64,000 nucleotides of DNA from Geodermatophilus aquaeductus (GCF_900182545.1 NZ_FXTJ01000003.1:434001-498000), one strand, 5' to 3'; positions 48,495 to 57,387 are shown, counted from the stretch's first letter. The notes: generated by a model not told the origin, from the sequence alone. Made by a program: numbers and translations.

Positions 48495-48992
48495 TCACAG
48501 GTCGTTCTGGAACTCGTAGGTGTAGGTGGCCGGGTCTCCAGGCAGGTTCTCGGTGGTGCCGATGAAGGTGACCGTGGCCGCCTGGCCGGGCTCGACCTCG
48601 TTGGCCGAGCCGGTGACCTCGCCGATGCGAGCACCGTCCGGCCCGAAGACCGTGAGAGTGAAGATGCCGGTGGCCGCAGAGTCCTCGTTGTTGGTCACCC
48701 GGGCGGTGATCGAGTCGCCGAACTGCGTCCGCTCCAACTGGATGTCCGAGGCCGTCCAGCCGCCGTCCGACAGCGGGTCGTCCTGGGCCGGAGCCTCAGC
48801 CGTCGAGCCATCGGCAGGCGCACTCTCGGACGTGCCCGGTGCCGATGCACTCTCGCCGCCGCCACCTCCGGCGACCGTAGCGATGATCGCGATGGCGACG
48901 ATGACCAGCAGCCAGAACCAGACCTTCTTGAAGATCGGCTTCTTCTTCTTCAGCTCGTAGCCCTTGGGGACGACGGTCTCCGTGTTGCTCAT
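48495..48992 (-). CDS. Membrane-anchored protein with FxLYD-like domain
   Basis: 165 residues; ATG at 48992 with GGGAG upstream. A cytoplasmic Lys-rich stretch (PKGYELKKKKPIFKKVWF) precedes one membrane helix (WLLVIVAIAIIATVA), a Ser/Ala/Pro/Glu-rich linker (about 45-80), and an extracytoplasmic beta domain. Its ITARVTNNEDSAATGIFTLTVFGPDGARIGEVTGSANEVEPGQAATVTF is the FxLYD/DUF4352-type immunoglobulin-like pattern. Its function in most bacteria is unknown. The gene is carried in the region between the tRNA-Val and its decayed copy. Confidence 0.8.
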   Translation of the reverse strand: MSNTETVVPKGYELKKKKPIFKKVWFWLLVIVAIAIIATVAGGGGGESASAPGTSESAPADGSTAEAPAQDDPLSDGGWTASDIQLERTQFGDSITARVTNNEDSAATGIFTLTVFGPDGARIGEVTGSANEVEPGQAATVTFIGTTENLPGDPATYTYEFQNDL

Positions 48993-49150
48993 TGCGATTT
49001 TCTCCCTGCCGATAATCCGGAACGTCGCCGACCACATCGGCGGCAAAGGGGTGGCACTTGACTCCGGCTGCTGCGTGATCCCCGTGAAGGGCCTCAGCAG
49101 TCCCTCATGGAGGCAGCCGTCCCTGCGGCCACACGGACGAACCCGTTGTG

Positions 49151-49194
49151 GGCGGAGCCTCGCCGGAGTGGACCTACTCCGGCGAGGCTCCGCC
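49151..49194. terminator. Perfect 19-bp hairpin
   Basis: Arms 49151-49169 and 49176-49194 are exact complements with a 6-nt loop. It overlaps the apparent stop of a decayed leftward frame (49174), which would be unusual for a normal terminator. Confidence 0.6.
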
Positions 49195-49420
49195 GTCTTC
49201 CAGCACGTCGGCGAGGCCTGGCACGACCAGCACGAGGTCCCAGCCGTCCACCGAGGGTGTCGGAGGCGATCTGAGCCACGTCGCGGGCCAGCAGGTTCTC
49301 GACCCCGCTGCCCAAGCTCCCGCGCAAGGGCGCAGGCCTCGTTGCTTGTCCCTCACGCGGACAGGGGCGGTCATCACCCAGGGCCTGCGTGGCACTACCC
49401 CAATGGGATCACCGCAGTGG
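49174..49420 (-). pseudogene. Possible decayed gene end
   Basis: Protein-like segments occur in two minus frames: ENLLARDVAQIASDTLGG in one, and SVDGWDLVLVVPGLADVLEDG (ending at 49174) in the next. They would join with a one-base shift near 49245. No start or family can be assigned. Confidence 0.25.
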
Positions 49421-49513
49421 CCACCGACTTCCCGTTGGCCGCCGGTGCAGGTCGACTTCCCCTGAGAATGCGGCAGTGGCCGCCGCGCCCGGTCCGAGAC
49501 TGAAGGAGACCCC

Positions 49514-49696
49514 GTGACCACCACCCAGAACGAGGAGCTGTTTCGCCGCTACATGGCTGAGCAGGCCGACGCCCAGACCCGACAGCTCCGGCGCATCGCG
49601 GACAACACCGCGGCGACCAGGGTGGCGGCGATCGTCCTGCTCGTGCTGGTCGGCCTCAATCTCCTGATTGGTGCCTTCTTGGGAGCAGTCTCGTGA
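49514..49696 (+). CDS. Small single-pass membrane protein, 60 aa
   Basis: 60 residues; GTG after GAAGGAGACCCC. A hydrophilic N-terminal half rich in Gln, Glu, Asp and Arg (EELFRRYMAEQADAQTRQLRRIADNTAATR) is probably helical. It is followed by one membrane helix (VAAIVLLVLVGLNLLIGAFLGAV). The last 20 residues are the anchor. No family is known to me. It is the nearest gene to the tRNA-Val 3' end. Confidence 0.65.
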   Translation: MTTTQNEELFRRYMAEQADAQTRQLRRIADNTAATRVAAIVLLVLVGLNLLIGAFLGAVS

Positions 49697-49893
49697 GAGT
49701 CCGCCACTGAGCGCCGCTAGACCCCGGTCGTCACCGTTGACGGCCTGAAAGCGCCGGGAGGTCCGCCTCAGTCGTGCCGGGGCAGCTCGGCTCCCAGGTG
49801 GCTCCGGCGCTGTCGCCGACCCGGTACGGCGGGTCCCGACCGAAGGACCCGACCGGCACCCGCGCTCCTACGGCCGGTCTCCACCGGGTCTTG

Positions 49894-49965
49894 TGGGCGC
49901 GGCAGGGATCGAACCTGCGACCGCTCGCTTGTAAGGCGAGAGCTCTCCCGCTGAGCTACGCGCCC
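49894..49965 (-). tRNA. tRNA-Val (anticodon UAC)
   Basis: 72 nt: acceptor GGGCGCG/CGCGCCC, D-arm GCTC...GAGC, anticodon stem CTCGC/GCGAG with loop CTTACAA giving anticodon TAC, T-arm GCAGG-TTCGATC-CCTGC, discriminator A. CCA is not encoded. Reads GUA and, by wobble, other Val codons. A decayed copy lies at 47235-47311. Confidence 0.97.
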
Positions 49966-50005
49966 CGCCCGCCCAGGGTAAGGACCCCGGGCGGCGGTCC
50001 GGCGG

Positions 50006-50467
50006 CTACGCCGCGATCTTCGCGACGGCGTCCTTCCAGCCGGACTGCTCGCGCGCGTCACCGGGCTGGTTGACCTCGGCGAAGGCGACCTTGCCCTCGG
50101 CGTCGACGAGGAACGTGCCGCGCAGGGCCATGCCGGCCTTCTCGTTGAACACGCCGTAGGCCTGCGCGGTCGCGCCGTGCGGCCAGAAGTCGCTCAGCAG
50201 CGGGAAGTCGAAGCCCTCCTGCGCCTTGAACGCCTTGAGGCTGAACACCGGGTCGGTGCTGATGGCGACGACCTTCACGCCGGCCTCGGTGTAGGTGGCC
50301 AGCTCGTCGCGCAGCTGGCACAGCTCACCGGTGCAGATGCCGGAGAACGCGAACGGGTAGAAGACGACGAGCACCGGCGTCCCCCGCAGGTCGGCGAGGG
50401 AGACGACCTGGCGGTCCTGGTCGGGCAGGCTGAACTCGGGCGCGACGTCACCGACGGAGAGGCTCAT
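50006..50467 (-). CDS. ahpE: AhpE-type peroxiredoxin
   Basis: 153 residues; ATG at 50467. Thiol peroxidase that reduces hydroperoxides. FYPFAFSGICTGELCQLRDEL contains the peroxidatic Cys in the PxxxTxxC-like position, with GDVAPEFSLPDQDR at the start and DAREQSGW at the end. The sequence is close to mycobacterial AhpE (Rv2238c), a one-Cys peroxiredoxin of the PrxQ/AhpE group reduced by mycothiol or mycoredoxin. It belongs to the conserved ahpE-DUF3052-aceE arrangement. Confidence 0.93.
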   Translation of the reverse strand: MSLSVGDVAPEFSLPDQDRQVVSLADLRGTPVLVVFYPFAFSGICTGELCQLRDELATYTEAGVKVVAISTDPVFSLKAFKAQEGFDFPLLSDFWPHGATAQAYGVFNEKAGMALRGTFLVDAEGKVAFAEVNQPGDAREQSGWKDAVAKIAA

Positions 50468-50516
50468 GCGACCGATCGTGCCGCACGCACCCGGGCGCCC
50501 TACCAGCGGGACGGGT

Positions 50517-50942
50517 TCAGCGGCGGGTGCGCGCGGTCTTGGGGGTGACCAGCCGGATCCCCGACCAGTCCTTGGCCGCCGAGATGCTGCTCGTCTGGGC
50601 CAGCCCCGCGGTGGGGGCCGCCTCGGTGACGTCGCCCGGCTCCACGTGGCCCGGACGCCCCGACTTGGGCACCAGCAGCCACACGACGCCGTCGTCGGCG
50701 AGGGAGGCGATCGCGTCGACGAGCGCGTCGACCAGGTCGCCGTCGTCCTCGCGCCACCAGAGGAGGACGACGTCGGCGACCTCGTCGGTGTCCTCGTCGA
50801 CCATCTCGCTGCCCGAGAGGTCGACGATCGAGTCGCGCAGGTCCTCGTCGGCGTCCTCGTCCCAGCCGAGCTCCTGCACGACCATGCCCGGCTTGATGCC
50901 CAGCCGGGCCGCCATGCCGGCGCTGCCCGAGTCGACGCTCAT
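50517..50942 (-). CDS. DUF3052 family protein
   Basis: 141 residues. N-terminal AARLGIKPGMVVQELGWDEDADEDLRDSIVDLSGSEMVDEDTDEVADVVLLWWREDDGDLVDALVDAI and C-terminal SSISAAKDWSGIRLV are the DUF3052 signature. The family is restricted largely to actinobacteria and is found beside aceE and ahpE (Rv2239c in mycobacteria). No biochemical role is established. The protein is highly acidic. The ATG at 50942 overlaps a short upstream frame and has GGAGGA 12 bases before it. Confidence 0.92.
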   Translation of the reverse strand: MSVDSGSAGMAARLGIKPGMVVQELGWDEDADEDLRDSIVDLSGSEMVDEDTDEVADVVLLWWREDDGDLVDALVDAIASLADDGVVWLLVPKSGRPGHVEPGDVTEAAPTAGLAQTSSISAAKDWSGIRLVTPKTARTRR

Positions 50943-51076
50943 CCCTGCTGTTCCTCCGAGGTGTGGCAAGCCGCCGGCGTCACACCGGCGGGCACGAGGC
51001 GCCTGACGGGCGCGGTGAGGTCGTGGGGGCCGACGGCGGACACGACCGGCGGGGAGTCCACCCGCTGCCTGGTCAT
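50939..51076 (-). CDS. Possible short upstream ORF, 45 aa
   Basis: A 45-codon frame starts with ATG at 51076 after GAGAGGGGTGAC and stops in an ATGA overlap with the DUF3052 start. The product (MTRQRVDSPPVVSAVGPHDL to HTSEEQQG) has no recognisable domain. It could be a translationally coupled regulator or leader of the DUF3052 gene, or a chance frame. Confidence 0.4.
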   Translation of the reverse strand: MTRQRVDSPPVVSAVGPHDLTAPVRRLVPAGVTPAACHTSEEQQG

Positions 51077-51255
51077 GTCACCCCTCTCGTGCCCGGAAAG
51101 CGCTGTACCGACGGCGTCGGTCCGCGTGGGCAGGAGCGTAGGGCATGCCTGGTCACGCGCAAGCGCTCGCCGACGACGCGCCCGGCGGGCCCTCCCCACC
51201 GCTGGCCGGGAGGTCGGGCGTGACGCGGACCATCCCGGCGCGCGACGATGGACCC

Positions 51256-54054
51256 ATGAGCGCTCCGCAGCAGGGTGGCGACCCCACCCGCGACGCCGGC
51301 CGGCCCCGTGCGGTCATCACCGACGGGCTCCCCAGCCAGCTGGTCGACACCGATCCCGACGAGACCCAGGAGTGGGTCGAGTCGCTCGACAGCGTCGTCG
51401 AGCACGCAGGCCGCGGGCGGGCCCGCTACCTCATGCTCAAGATGCTGCAGCGCAGCCGTGAGCAGCAGGTCGGGGTACCGGCCCTCCGCAGCACCGACTA
51501 CATCAACACGATCCCGCCCGAGCGCGAGCCGTACTTCCCCGGCGACGAGGACACCGAGCGGCGCATCCGGGCCTACATCCGCTGGAACGCCGCGATCATG
51601 GTCCACCGGGCCCAGCGGCCCGGCATCGGCGTCGGCGGCCACATCTCCTCCTACGCCTCCTCCGCCTCGCTCTACGAGGTCGGCTTCAACCACTTCTTCC
51701 GCGGCAAGGACCACCCCGGCGGTGGCGACCAGATCTGGTTCCAGGGCCACGCCTCCCCCGGCATCTACGCCCGCGCCTTCCTCGAGGGCCGGCTCAGCGA
51801 GCAGCAGCTCGACGGGTTCCGCCAGGAGGTCAGCCACCCCGGCGGCGGGCTGTCGTCCTACCCGCACCCGCGGCTCATGCCCGACTTCTGGGAGTTCCCC
51901 AGCGTCTCCATGGGCCTGGGCCCGATGAACGCGATCTACCAGGCGCGGTTCAACCGCTACCTGCACGCCCGCGGTGTCAAGGACACCTCCGACCAGCACG
52001 TGTGGGCCTTCCTCGGCGACGGCGAGATGGACGAGCCCGAGTCGCTCGGCATGATCGGCCTGGCCGCTCGCGAGGAGCTGGACAACCTCACCTTCGTCGT
52101 CAACTGCAACCTGCAGCGGCTCGACGGGCCGGTGCGCGGCAACGGCAAGGTCATCCAGGAGCTCGAGTCGTTCTTCCGCGGCGCCGGCTGGAACGTCATC
52201 AAGGTGATCTGGGGCCGCGAGTGGGACCCGCTGCTGTCCGCCGACCGCGACGGCGCGCTGGTCAACCTCATGAACCAGACGCCCGACGGCGACTACCAGA
52301 CCTACAAGGCCGAGGACGGCGCGTTCGTCCGCGAGCACTTCTTCGGCCGCGACCCCCGCACCCGCAAGCTCGTGGAGGACATGAGCGACAAGGACATCTG
52401 GGGTCTGTCCCGCGGCGGGCACGACTACCGCAAGGTCTACGCGGCCTTCAAGGCCGCGGTGGAGCACAAGGGCCAGCCGACGGTCATCCTCGCCAAGACC
52501 ATCAAGGGCTGGACGCTGGGCAGCCACTTCGAGGGCCGCAACTCCACGCACCAGATGAAGAAGTTGACCGCCGAGGACCTCGCCGCCTTCCGCGACCGGC
52601 TCTACCTGCCCATCCCCGACGAGCAGCTCGACAAGACCCTGCCGCCCTACTACCGGCCGGACCCCGACTCCGACGAGATGCAGTACATGCTCGAGCGGCG
52701 CCGGGCCCTGGGCGGTGCGGTCCCCCGCCGGCGGGCGGAGTTCAAGACGCTCAAGGCCCCCGACGACAAGGCCTTCGACGTCCTGCGCCGCGGCTCGGGC
52801 AAGCAGGAGGTGGCGACGACGATGGCGTTCGTCCGCCTGCTCAAGGAGCTGCTCAAGGACAAGGAGCTCGGCCCGCGGTTCGTGCCCGTCATCCCCGACG
52901 AGGCGCGCACCTTCGGGATGGACTCGCTGTTCCCGTCGCAGAAGATCTACAACCCGGCCGGCCAGCGCTACACCTCGGTCGACCGCGAGCTGATGCTGGC
53001 CTACAAGGAGTCCGAGCAGGGCCAGATCCTGCACGAGGGCATCAACGAGGCGGGGTCGACGGCGTCGTTCACCGCCGTCGGGACGTCCTACGCCACCCAC
53101 GGCGAGCCGATGATCCCGATCTACATCTTCTACTCGATGTTCGGGTTCCAGCGGACCGCCGACTCGATCTGGGCGGCCGCCGACCAGATGACCCGCGGCT
53201 TCCTGCTCGGCGCCACCGCCGGGCGGACGACGCTCAACGGTGAGGGTCTGCAGCACGAGGACGGCCACTCGCTGCTGATGGCGCACACCAACCCGGCGGT
53301 CGTGTCCTACGACCCGGCCTTCTCCTACGAGGTCGGGCACATCACCCGGGACGCGCTGCTGCGCATGTACGGCGAGGACCCGGGCGCCCCGCTCGGCGGG
53401 CACCGCAGCCCCGACGTCATGTACTACCTGACGGTCTACAACGAGCCGTTCCACCAGCCGGCCGAGCCCGAGGGCCTGGACGTGCAGGGGCTGCTCGCCG
53501 GCATGTACCTGTACGCGCCGGGCCAGGGCGAGGGCCACAAGGCGCAGGTGCTGGCCAGCGGCGTCGCGGTGCCGTGGGCGCTGCGGGCGCAGGAGCTGCT
53601 GCGCGAGGACTGGGGCGTGTCGGCCGACGTGTGGTCGGTGACCTCGTGGACGGAGCTGCGCCGGCAGGCCGACGCGGTGGCCGAGCACAACCTCCTGCAC
53701 CCCGAGGAGGACCCGCAGGTGCCGTACGTGACCCAGCGGCTGCAGGACGCCGAGGGTCCGGTCGTGGCGGTGTCGGACTGGATGCGGGCGGTCCCCGACC
53801 TGCTCGCGCCCTACGTCCCGGGCGGCATGTCGACGCTGGGCACCGACGGGTTCGGCCTGTCCGACACCCGCCCGGCGCTGCGCCGGCACTTCCACGTCGA
53901 CGCCGAGTCGATCGTCGTCCGGACGCTCGCCTCGCTGGCCGACCGCGGCGTGCTGGACCGCTCGACGGTCCGCGAGGCGGTGGAGAAGTACCGGATCCGC
54001 GACGTGCAGGCCGCGCCGCCGGAGGAGCGGTCCGACCCCAGCCCCGCGACGTGA
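51256..54054 (+). CDS. aceE: Pyruvate dehydrogenase E1 component, homodimeric
   Basis: 932 residues. Decarboxylates pyruvate with thiamine diphosphate and passes the acetyl group to the E2 lipoyl domain. The TPP motif begins [10 protein letters not shown] (about residue 254) and closes near NCNLQRLDG. Other signatures: [76 protein letters not shown] and [15 protein letters not shown]. Length and sequence match AceE of actinobacteria (Rv2241). The ATG at 51256 lies close to an earlier out-of-frame ATG. Divergent from DUF3052 with about 180 bases to the small upstream ORF. Confidence 0.97.
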   Translation: MSAPQQGGDPTRDAGRPRAVITDGLPSQLVDTDPDETQEWVESLDSVVEHAGRGRARYLMLKMLQRSREQQVGVPALRSTDYINTIPPEREPYFPGDEDTERRIRAYIRWNAAIMVHRAQRPGIGVGGHISSYASSASLYEVGFNHFFRGKDHPGGGDQIWFQGHASPGIYARAFLEGRLSEQQLDGFRQEVSHPGGGLSSYPHPRLMPDFWEFPSVSMGLGPMNAIYQARFNRYLHARGVKDTSDQHVWAFLGDGEMDEPESLGMIGLAAREELDNLTFVVNCNLQRLDGPVRGNGKVIQELESFFRGAGWNVIKVIWGREWDPLLSADRDGALVNLMNQTPDGDYQTYKAEDGAFVREHFFGRDPRTRKLVEDMSDKDIWGLSRGGHDYRKVYAAFKAAVEHKGQPTVILAKTIKGWTLGSHFEGRNSTHQMKKLTAEDLAAFRDRLYLPIPDEQLDKTLPPYYRPDPDSDEMQYMLERRRALGGAVPRRRAEFKTLKAPDDKAFDVLRRGSGKQEVATTMAFVRLLKELLKDKELGPRFVPVIPDEARTFGMDSLFPSQKIYNPAGQRYTSVDRELMLAYKESEQGQILHEGINEAGSTASFTAVGTSYATHGEPMIPIYIFYSMFGFQRTADSIWAAADQMTRGFLLGATAGRTTLNGEGLQHEDGHSLLMAHTNPAVVSYDPAFSYEVGHITRDALLRMYGEDPGAPLGGHRSPDVMYYLTVYNEPFHQPAEPEGLDVQGLLAGMYLYAPGQGEGHKAQVLASGVAVPWALRAQELLREDWGVSADVWSVTSWTELRRQADAVAEHNLLHPEEDPQVPYVTQRLQDAEGPVVAVSDWMRAVPDLLAPYVPGGMSTLGTDGFGLSDTRPALRRHFHVDAESIVVRTLASLADRGVLDRSTVREAVEKYRIRDVQAAPPEERSDPSPAT

Positions 54055-54064
54055 CGTCGGCACG

Positions 54065-55021
54065 GTGAGCACCGCCGGCGACGGCGGCCCGGGCCTCCGG
54101 GTCGCCGTCGTCGGCGGCGGGGTGGTCGGACTGACCTGCGCGCTGGAACTCACGCGGTCCGGGCACCGGGTGCGGGTGCACACGGCCGACCCGTGGGAGG
54201 CGACCACCTCCGCGGTGGCCGCCGCCATCTGGTTCCCGTACCGGGCGGCGCCCGCGGACGCCGTCCTGCGGTGGGGCGCCACCTCGCTCGAGGTCCTCAC
54301 CCGGCTCGCCGCCGACCCGGCGACCGGGGTGCGGCTCCTCCCGGGCACCTACGTGCACCGCACCCCCGAGCCCGACCCGTGGTGGACGCCGGGGGTGCCC
54401 GGGGTCCGGCCCGCGTCCGCGGACGAGCTCCCGCCCGGCGCTCCCGCCGGTACCCGCTGCACCCTGCCGGTGGTCGACACGGGTGCCTACCTGCCGTGGC
54501 TGGCCGCCGCGTGCGCCGCGGCCGGGGTGGTCACCGTGCCGGGCCGGGTCGGCGCGCTCGACGAGGTGGCCGGGGACGTCGTCGTGGTCGCCGCGGGGCT
54601 CGGCGCCGGGCACCTCCTCGACGACGACACCTGCGTGCCCGTGCAGGGGCAGGTGGTCCGCCTGGCCGACCCGGGCCTGACCGGCTGGGTGCTCGACGAG
54701 GACGGCCCCGCCGGGTTGACCTACGTCGTCCCCCGCGGGCGGGACGTCGTCGTCGGCGGCACGGCGGTGGAGGGGGCCACCGGCCGGGACCCCGATCCGG
54801 ACGTGGAGGCCGCGATCCTGGAGCGGGCCTGCGTGCTGGCGCCCGAACTGCGGGGCCGGCCAGTGCTGTCGCGGGCGGTCGGGCTGCGGCCGGCCCGGCC
54901 CACGGTGCGGCTGGAACGCCTGGAGGTCGGCGGGCGGCCCGTCGTCGCCTGCTACGGGCACGGCGGCGCCGGCGTCACCCTCTCCTGGGGCTGCGCGGCC
55001 GACGTCGCGGCCCTGGTGTGA
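54065..55021 (+). CDS. D-amino-acid oxidase-like FAD enzyme
   Basis: 318 residues. FAD-binding VAVVGGGVVGLTCALELTRSGHRVRVHTA, then the DAAO-type SAVAAAIWFPYRAAPADAVLRWGATSLEVL, GQVVRLADPGL, RPTVRLERLEVGG and the C-terminal CYGHGGAGVTLSWGCA. These are the DAO signatures with the usual GHGGxG flavin contact. Whether D-amino acids or another amine is the substrate is not determinable. GTG at 54065 lies 10 bases after the aceE stop. The last 47 bases overlap the convergent glycoside hydrolase gene. Confidence 0.9.
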   Translation: MSTAGDGGPGLRVAVVGGGVVGLTCALELTRSGHRVRVHTADPWEATTSAVAAAIWFPYRAAPADAVLRWGATSLEVLTRLAADPATGVRLLPGTYVHRTPEPDPWWTPGVPGVRPASADELPPGAPAGTRCTLPVVDTGAYLPWLAAACAAAGVVTVPGRVGALDEVAGDVVVVAAGLGAGHLLDDDTCVPVQGQVVRLADPGLTGWVLDEDGPAGLTYVVPRGRDVVVGGTAVEGATGRDPDPDVEAAILERACVLAPELRGRPVLSRAVGLRPARPTVRLERLEVGGRPVVACYGHGGAGVTLSWGCAADVAALV

Positions 55022-55946
55022 CCGCGGCCGCGTCGGCGAGCAGCAGGAGGGCCTGGGCCTCGGGTGAGTGCCCGGGGCGGTCGAACCGGGGCGCGGCCGG
55101 GACGCCGGAGACCCGCCCCAGCGCGTCGAGGCACGCGCCGGCCGTGCCGAGCAGCGACCGCCCGGCCCCGCCGTACGCCGCGGGCAGCCAGCCCTCGGCG
55201 GCGCCGGTCGAGGCCGCATAGGACAGCATCGCGGCGACCGCGGGGTCGGGGCGCGACGCGTCGTCGTCGAGCACGTCACCGAGGGTGCCGTCGGGGCGCC
55301 GGTGCGCCAGGCAGGCGTCGAGCAGCGCGCGGACCTCGCCGGCCACGGCGGCGCCCACCCCGGCCGGCAGCCGGCCCACCGTCCGCGCCAGGCCGGCGGC
55401 CACCCAGCCGTTGCCGGTCCCCCACGCGCCGGCGTCGGCCGGTCGCCCGGCGGCGTCGTCCCACCGGGCGCGCCACAGGCCGTCGGGCCGCCGCAGCCGG
55501 GACCGGTGCCCCTCCAGCTGGGCGAGCGCGGCGTAGGGATACCCCGCCGCGGCCAGCGGCGGGACGACCATGAACACGGTGTCGGCCCACACCTCACGCG
55601 GACCGACGAGGTGGAACAGGGTGCCGTCGGCCGCGCGGGGCGCCACGCGCAGCAGCCAGTCCCACTGGCGGGCGGCCGCGGCGGCCAGCGCGTCGTCGCC
55701 CGTGCGGTGCGCCACCAGGTCCACGTACTCACCGACGACGCCGCCGTTGACGCTGCACGCGGGGTCGAGCTCGGCCAGCCGGCCGTCGGGCAGCTGCCGG
55801 GCCACGGCGTCGTCGACGAGCGCGCGCAGCGCGCCGGCCTCGCCCGTCCCGTCGAGGACCGCGGCGGTCAGGCCCTGGTCCCAGGAGTGCCGCTGGCCCA
55901 CGAGCAGGGCGGTGAGCACCCGCCGGCGGGTCCCGTCGTCGAGCAC
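54975..55946 (-). CDS. Glycoside hydrolase family 88/105-like protein
   Basis: 323 residues. An alpha6/alpha6-barrel type pattern: HSWDQGLTAAVLDG, CSVNGGVVGEYVDLVA, VWADTVFMVVPPLAAAG with the acidic residue typical of GH105 unsaturated rhamnogalacturonyl hydrolases, and DGLWRARWDDAAGRP with GAWGTGNGWVAAGLART. This suggests release of unsaturated uronic acid from pectin-type oligosaccharides, but the catalytic Asp should be checked against the family. It is the last gene of the sugar operon, 19 bases after GH1, and its end overlaps the convergent DAAO-like gene. Confidence 0.7.
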   Translation of the reverse strand: MLDDGTRRRVLTALLVGQRHSWDQGLTAAVLDGTGEAGALRALVDDAVARQLPDGRLAELDPACSVNGGVVGEYVDLVAHRTGDDALAAAAARQWDWLLRVAPRAADGTLFHLVGPREVWADTVFMVVPPLAAAGYPYAALAQLEGHRSRLRRPDGLWRARWDDAAGRPADAGAWGTGNGWVAAGLARTVGRLPAGVGAAVAGEVRALLDACLAHRRPDGTLGDVLDDDASRPDPAVAAMLSYAASTGAAEGWLPAAYGGAGRSLLGTAGACLDALGRVSGVPAAPRFDRPGHSPEAQALLLLADAAAVTPGPRRRPRSPRRG

Positions 55947-55965
55947 GGGACCCGCCGGCCGGCGC

Positions 55966-57387
55966 TCAGGACGCGTCGCGGTGGCGGCGCAGCAGCTCGG
56001 CGTAGGCCAGGCCGCTGTCCTTCACGGTGCGCCGCTGCGTCTCGTAGTCCACGTGCACCAGCCCGAAGCGCTGGGCGTACCCGCGGGCCCACTCGTAGTT
56101 GTCCAGCAGCGACCAGGCGAAGTAGCCGCGCACGTCGGCACCGCGCTCCATCGCCGTGGCCATCGCCGTGAGGTGGCGCACCAGGAAGTCGGTCCGCTCG
56201 GGGTCGTGCACCGCGCCCTCGGGGTCGTGCACCGCGCCCTCGGCGTCGACCTCGTCGTCCCAGGCCGAGCCGTTCTCCGTGACGACGAGCGGCAGCCCGG
56301 GCGCGCGCCCGCCGATCCACAGCAGCAGGTCGGTGAACGCCTGCGGGCTGATGCCCCAGCCCATCGTCGTCGTCGGGCCCTCGGGGTCGAGCTCGACGAC
56401 GGTCTCCCCGCCGATGAACGACGTCGGCGGCTTGCCGGGCGGCCGGGCGCCGGCGCGCACGGTCTGCTCGAAGTAGTAGTTCACGCCCAGCCAGTCCAGG
56501 GGTGCCGCGATGACCTCCAGGTCGCCGTCGCGGACGGGCAGCGGGGCGCCGGCGGCCTCGAGGTCGGCGACGACGTCGGCCGGATAGGCGCCGTTCACGA
56601 CCGGCTCGAGGAACATCCGGTTCTGCTGGCCGTCGAGACGGCGGGCGGCGTCGACGTCGGCCGGGTCCTGGCTGGCCGGGCTCATCGGCGTGAAGTTGAG
56701 CGTGACGCCGAGGGACTCGACACCGGCCTCCCGCAGCCGGGCCGCGGCCAGGCCGTGGCCGAGCAGCAGGTGGTGGGTGGCGCGGGCGCCGGCCACCGGG
56801 TCCTGCAGCCCCGGCGCGTGGGCTCCGGACACGTGGCCGAGCAGCGCGCTGCACATCGGCTCGTTGAGCGTCGACCAGTGCCTCACCCGGTCGCCGAGCG
56901 CGTCGACGACGACGGAGGCGTACTCGGCGAACCGCTCGGCGGTGTCGCGGTCGGCCCAGCCGCCGCGGTCCTGCAGCGCCTGCGGCAGGTCCCAGTGGTA
57001 GAGCGTCAGCCAGGGCTGCACCCCGACGGCGAGCAGCTCGTCGACCAGCCGCCGGTAGAAGTCCAGCCCGCGCTGCTCGACCCGGGCGCCGCCCTCGGGC
57101 ACCACCCGCGGCCAGGCGACGGAGAACCGGTAGGCCGACAGCCCGAGGCCGGCCATCAGCGCGACGTCGTCGCGGTAGCGGTGGTAGTGGTCGACGGCGA
57201 CGTCGCCGGTGTGGCCCTGGTAGGTGCGGCCGGGCGTGTGGCTGTAGGTGTCCCAGATCGAGGGGCCGCGGCCGTCCTCGGTGACGGCGCCCTCGATCTG
57301 GTAGGCGGCGGTAGCGGCGCCGAAGACGAAGCCGGGCGGGAAGGTGAGGCCGGCGAGGGCGTCCTCGCGGATGTCGGTGCTGGTCAC
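55966..57387 (-). CDS. GH1 beta-glucosidase
   Basis: 473 residues, cytoplasmic. Family GH1: FVFGAATAAYQIEGAVTEDGRGPSIWDTYSH at the N-terminus, acid/base TLNEP (Glu176), nucleophile TENG (Glu371) and FAWSLLDNYEWARGYAQRFGLVHVDY at the end. It hydrolyses beta-glucosides or related beta-glycosides brought in by the adjacent ABC transporter. A 7-residue unit EGAVHDP is duplicated at about residues 383-396 in a surface loop, encoded by a perfect 21-bp tandem repeat. GTG at 57387 with GGAGAACCC upstream. Confidence 0.96.
   Translation of the reverse strand: MTSTDIREDALAGLTFPPGFVFGAATAAYQIEGAVTEDGRGPSIWDTYSHTPGRTYQGHTGDVAVDHYHRYRDDVALMAGLGLSAYRFSVAWPRVVPEGGARVEQRGLDFYRRLVDELLAVGVQPWLTLYHWDLPQALQDRGGWADRDTAERFAEYASVVVDALGDRVRHWSTLNEPMCSALLGHVSGAHAPGLQDPVAGARATHHLLLGHGLAAARLREAGVESLGVTLNFTPMSPASQDPADVDAARRLDGQQNRMFLEPVVNGAYPADVVADLEAAGAPLPVRDGDLEVIAAPLDWLGVNYYFEQTVRAGARPPGKPPTSFIGGETVVELDPEGPTTTMGWGISPQAFTDLLLWIGGRAPGLPLVVTENGSAWDDEVDAEGAVHDPEGAVHDPERTDFLVRHLTAMATAMERGADVRGYFAWSLLDNYEWARGYAQRFGLVHVDYETQRRTVKDSGLAYAELLRRHRDAS
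56200..56241 (-). repeat. Perfect 21-bp tandem duplication in GH1 gene
   Basis: Bases 56200-56220 and 56221-56241 are identical, adding seven residues (EGAVHDP twice) in frame. Confidence 0.97.

Larger units (their letters stand above)
47235..49893. mobile_element. Possible remnant of an element inserted at the tRNA-Val 3' end
   Basis: The interval runs from the 3' end of the intact tRNA-Val to the decayed copy, both in the same orientation, the geometry left by a tRNA-targeting integrase. It holds only short genes (100, 165 and 60 residues), non-coding stretches of lower GC and broken frames, and no integrase or transfer gene. If it was a mobile element, it has lost its core. A simple tandem tRNA duplication with unrelated genes between is the alternative. 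Confidence 0.4.

Noticed and set aside
33842-49893. Prophage or conjugative element genes in the window
   Set aside because: No integrase, portal, terminase, relaxase or transposase pattern was found anywhere, so only a remnant is proposed at the tRNA.
51095-51115. GGAAAGCGCTGTACC as a second LacI operator near aceE
   Set aside because: Only one half matches GTGAAAGC; the right half lacks the TCAC end, so it is not a convincing palindrome.
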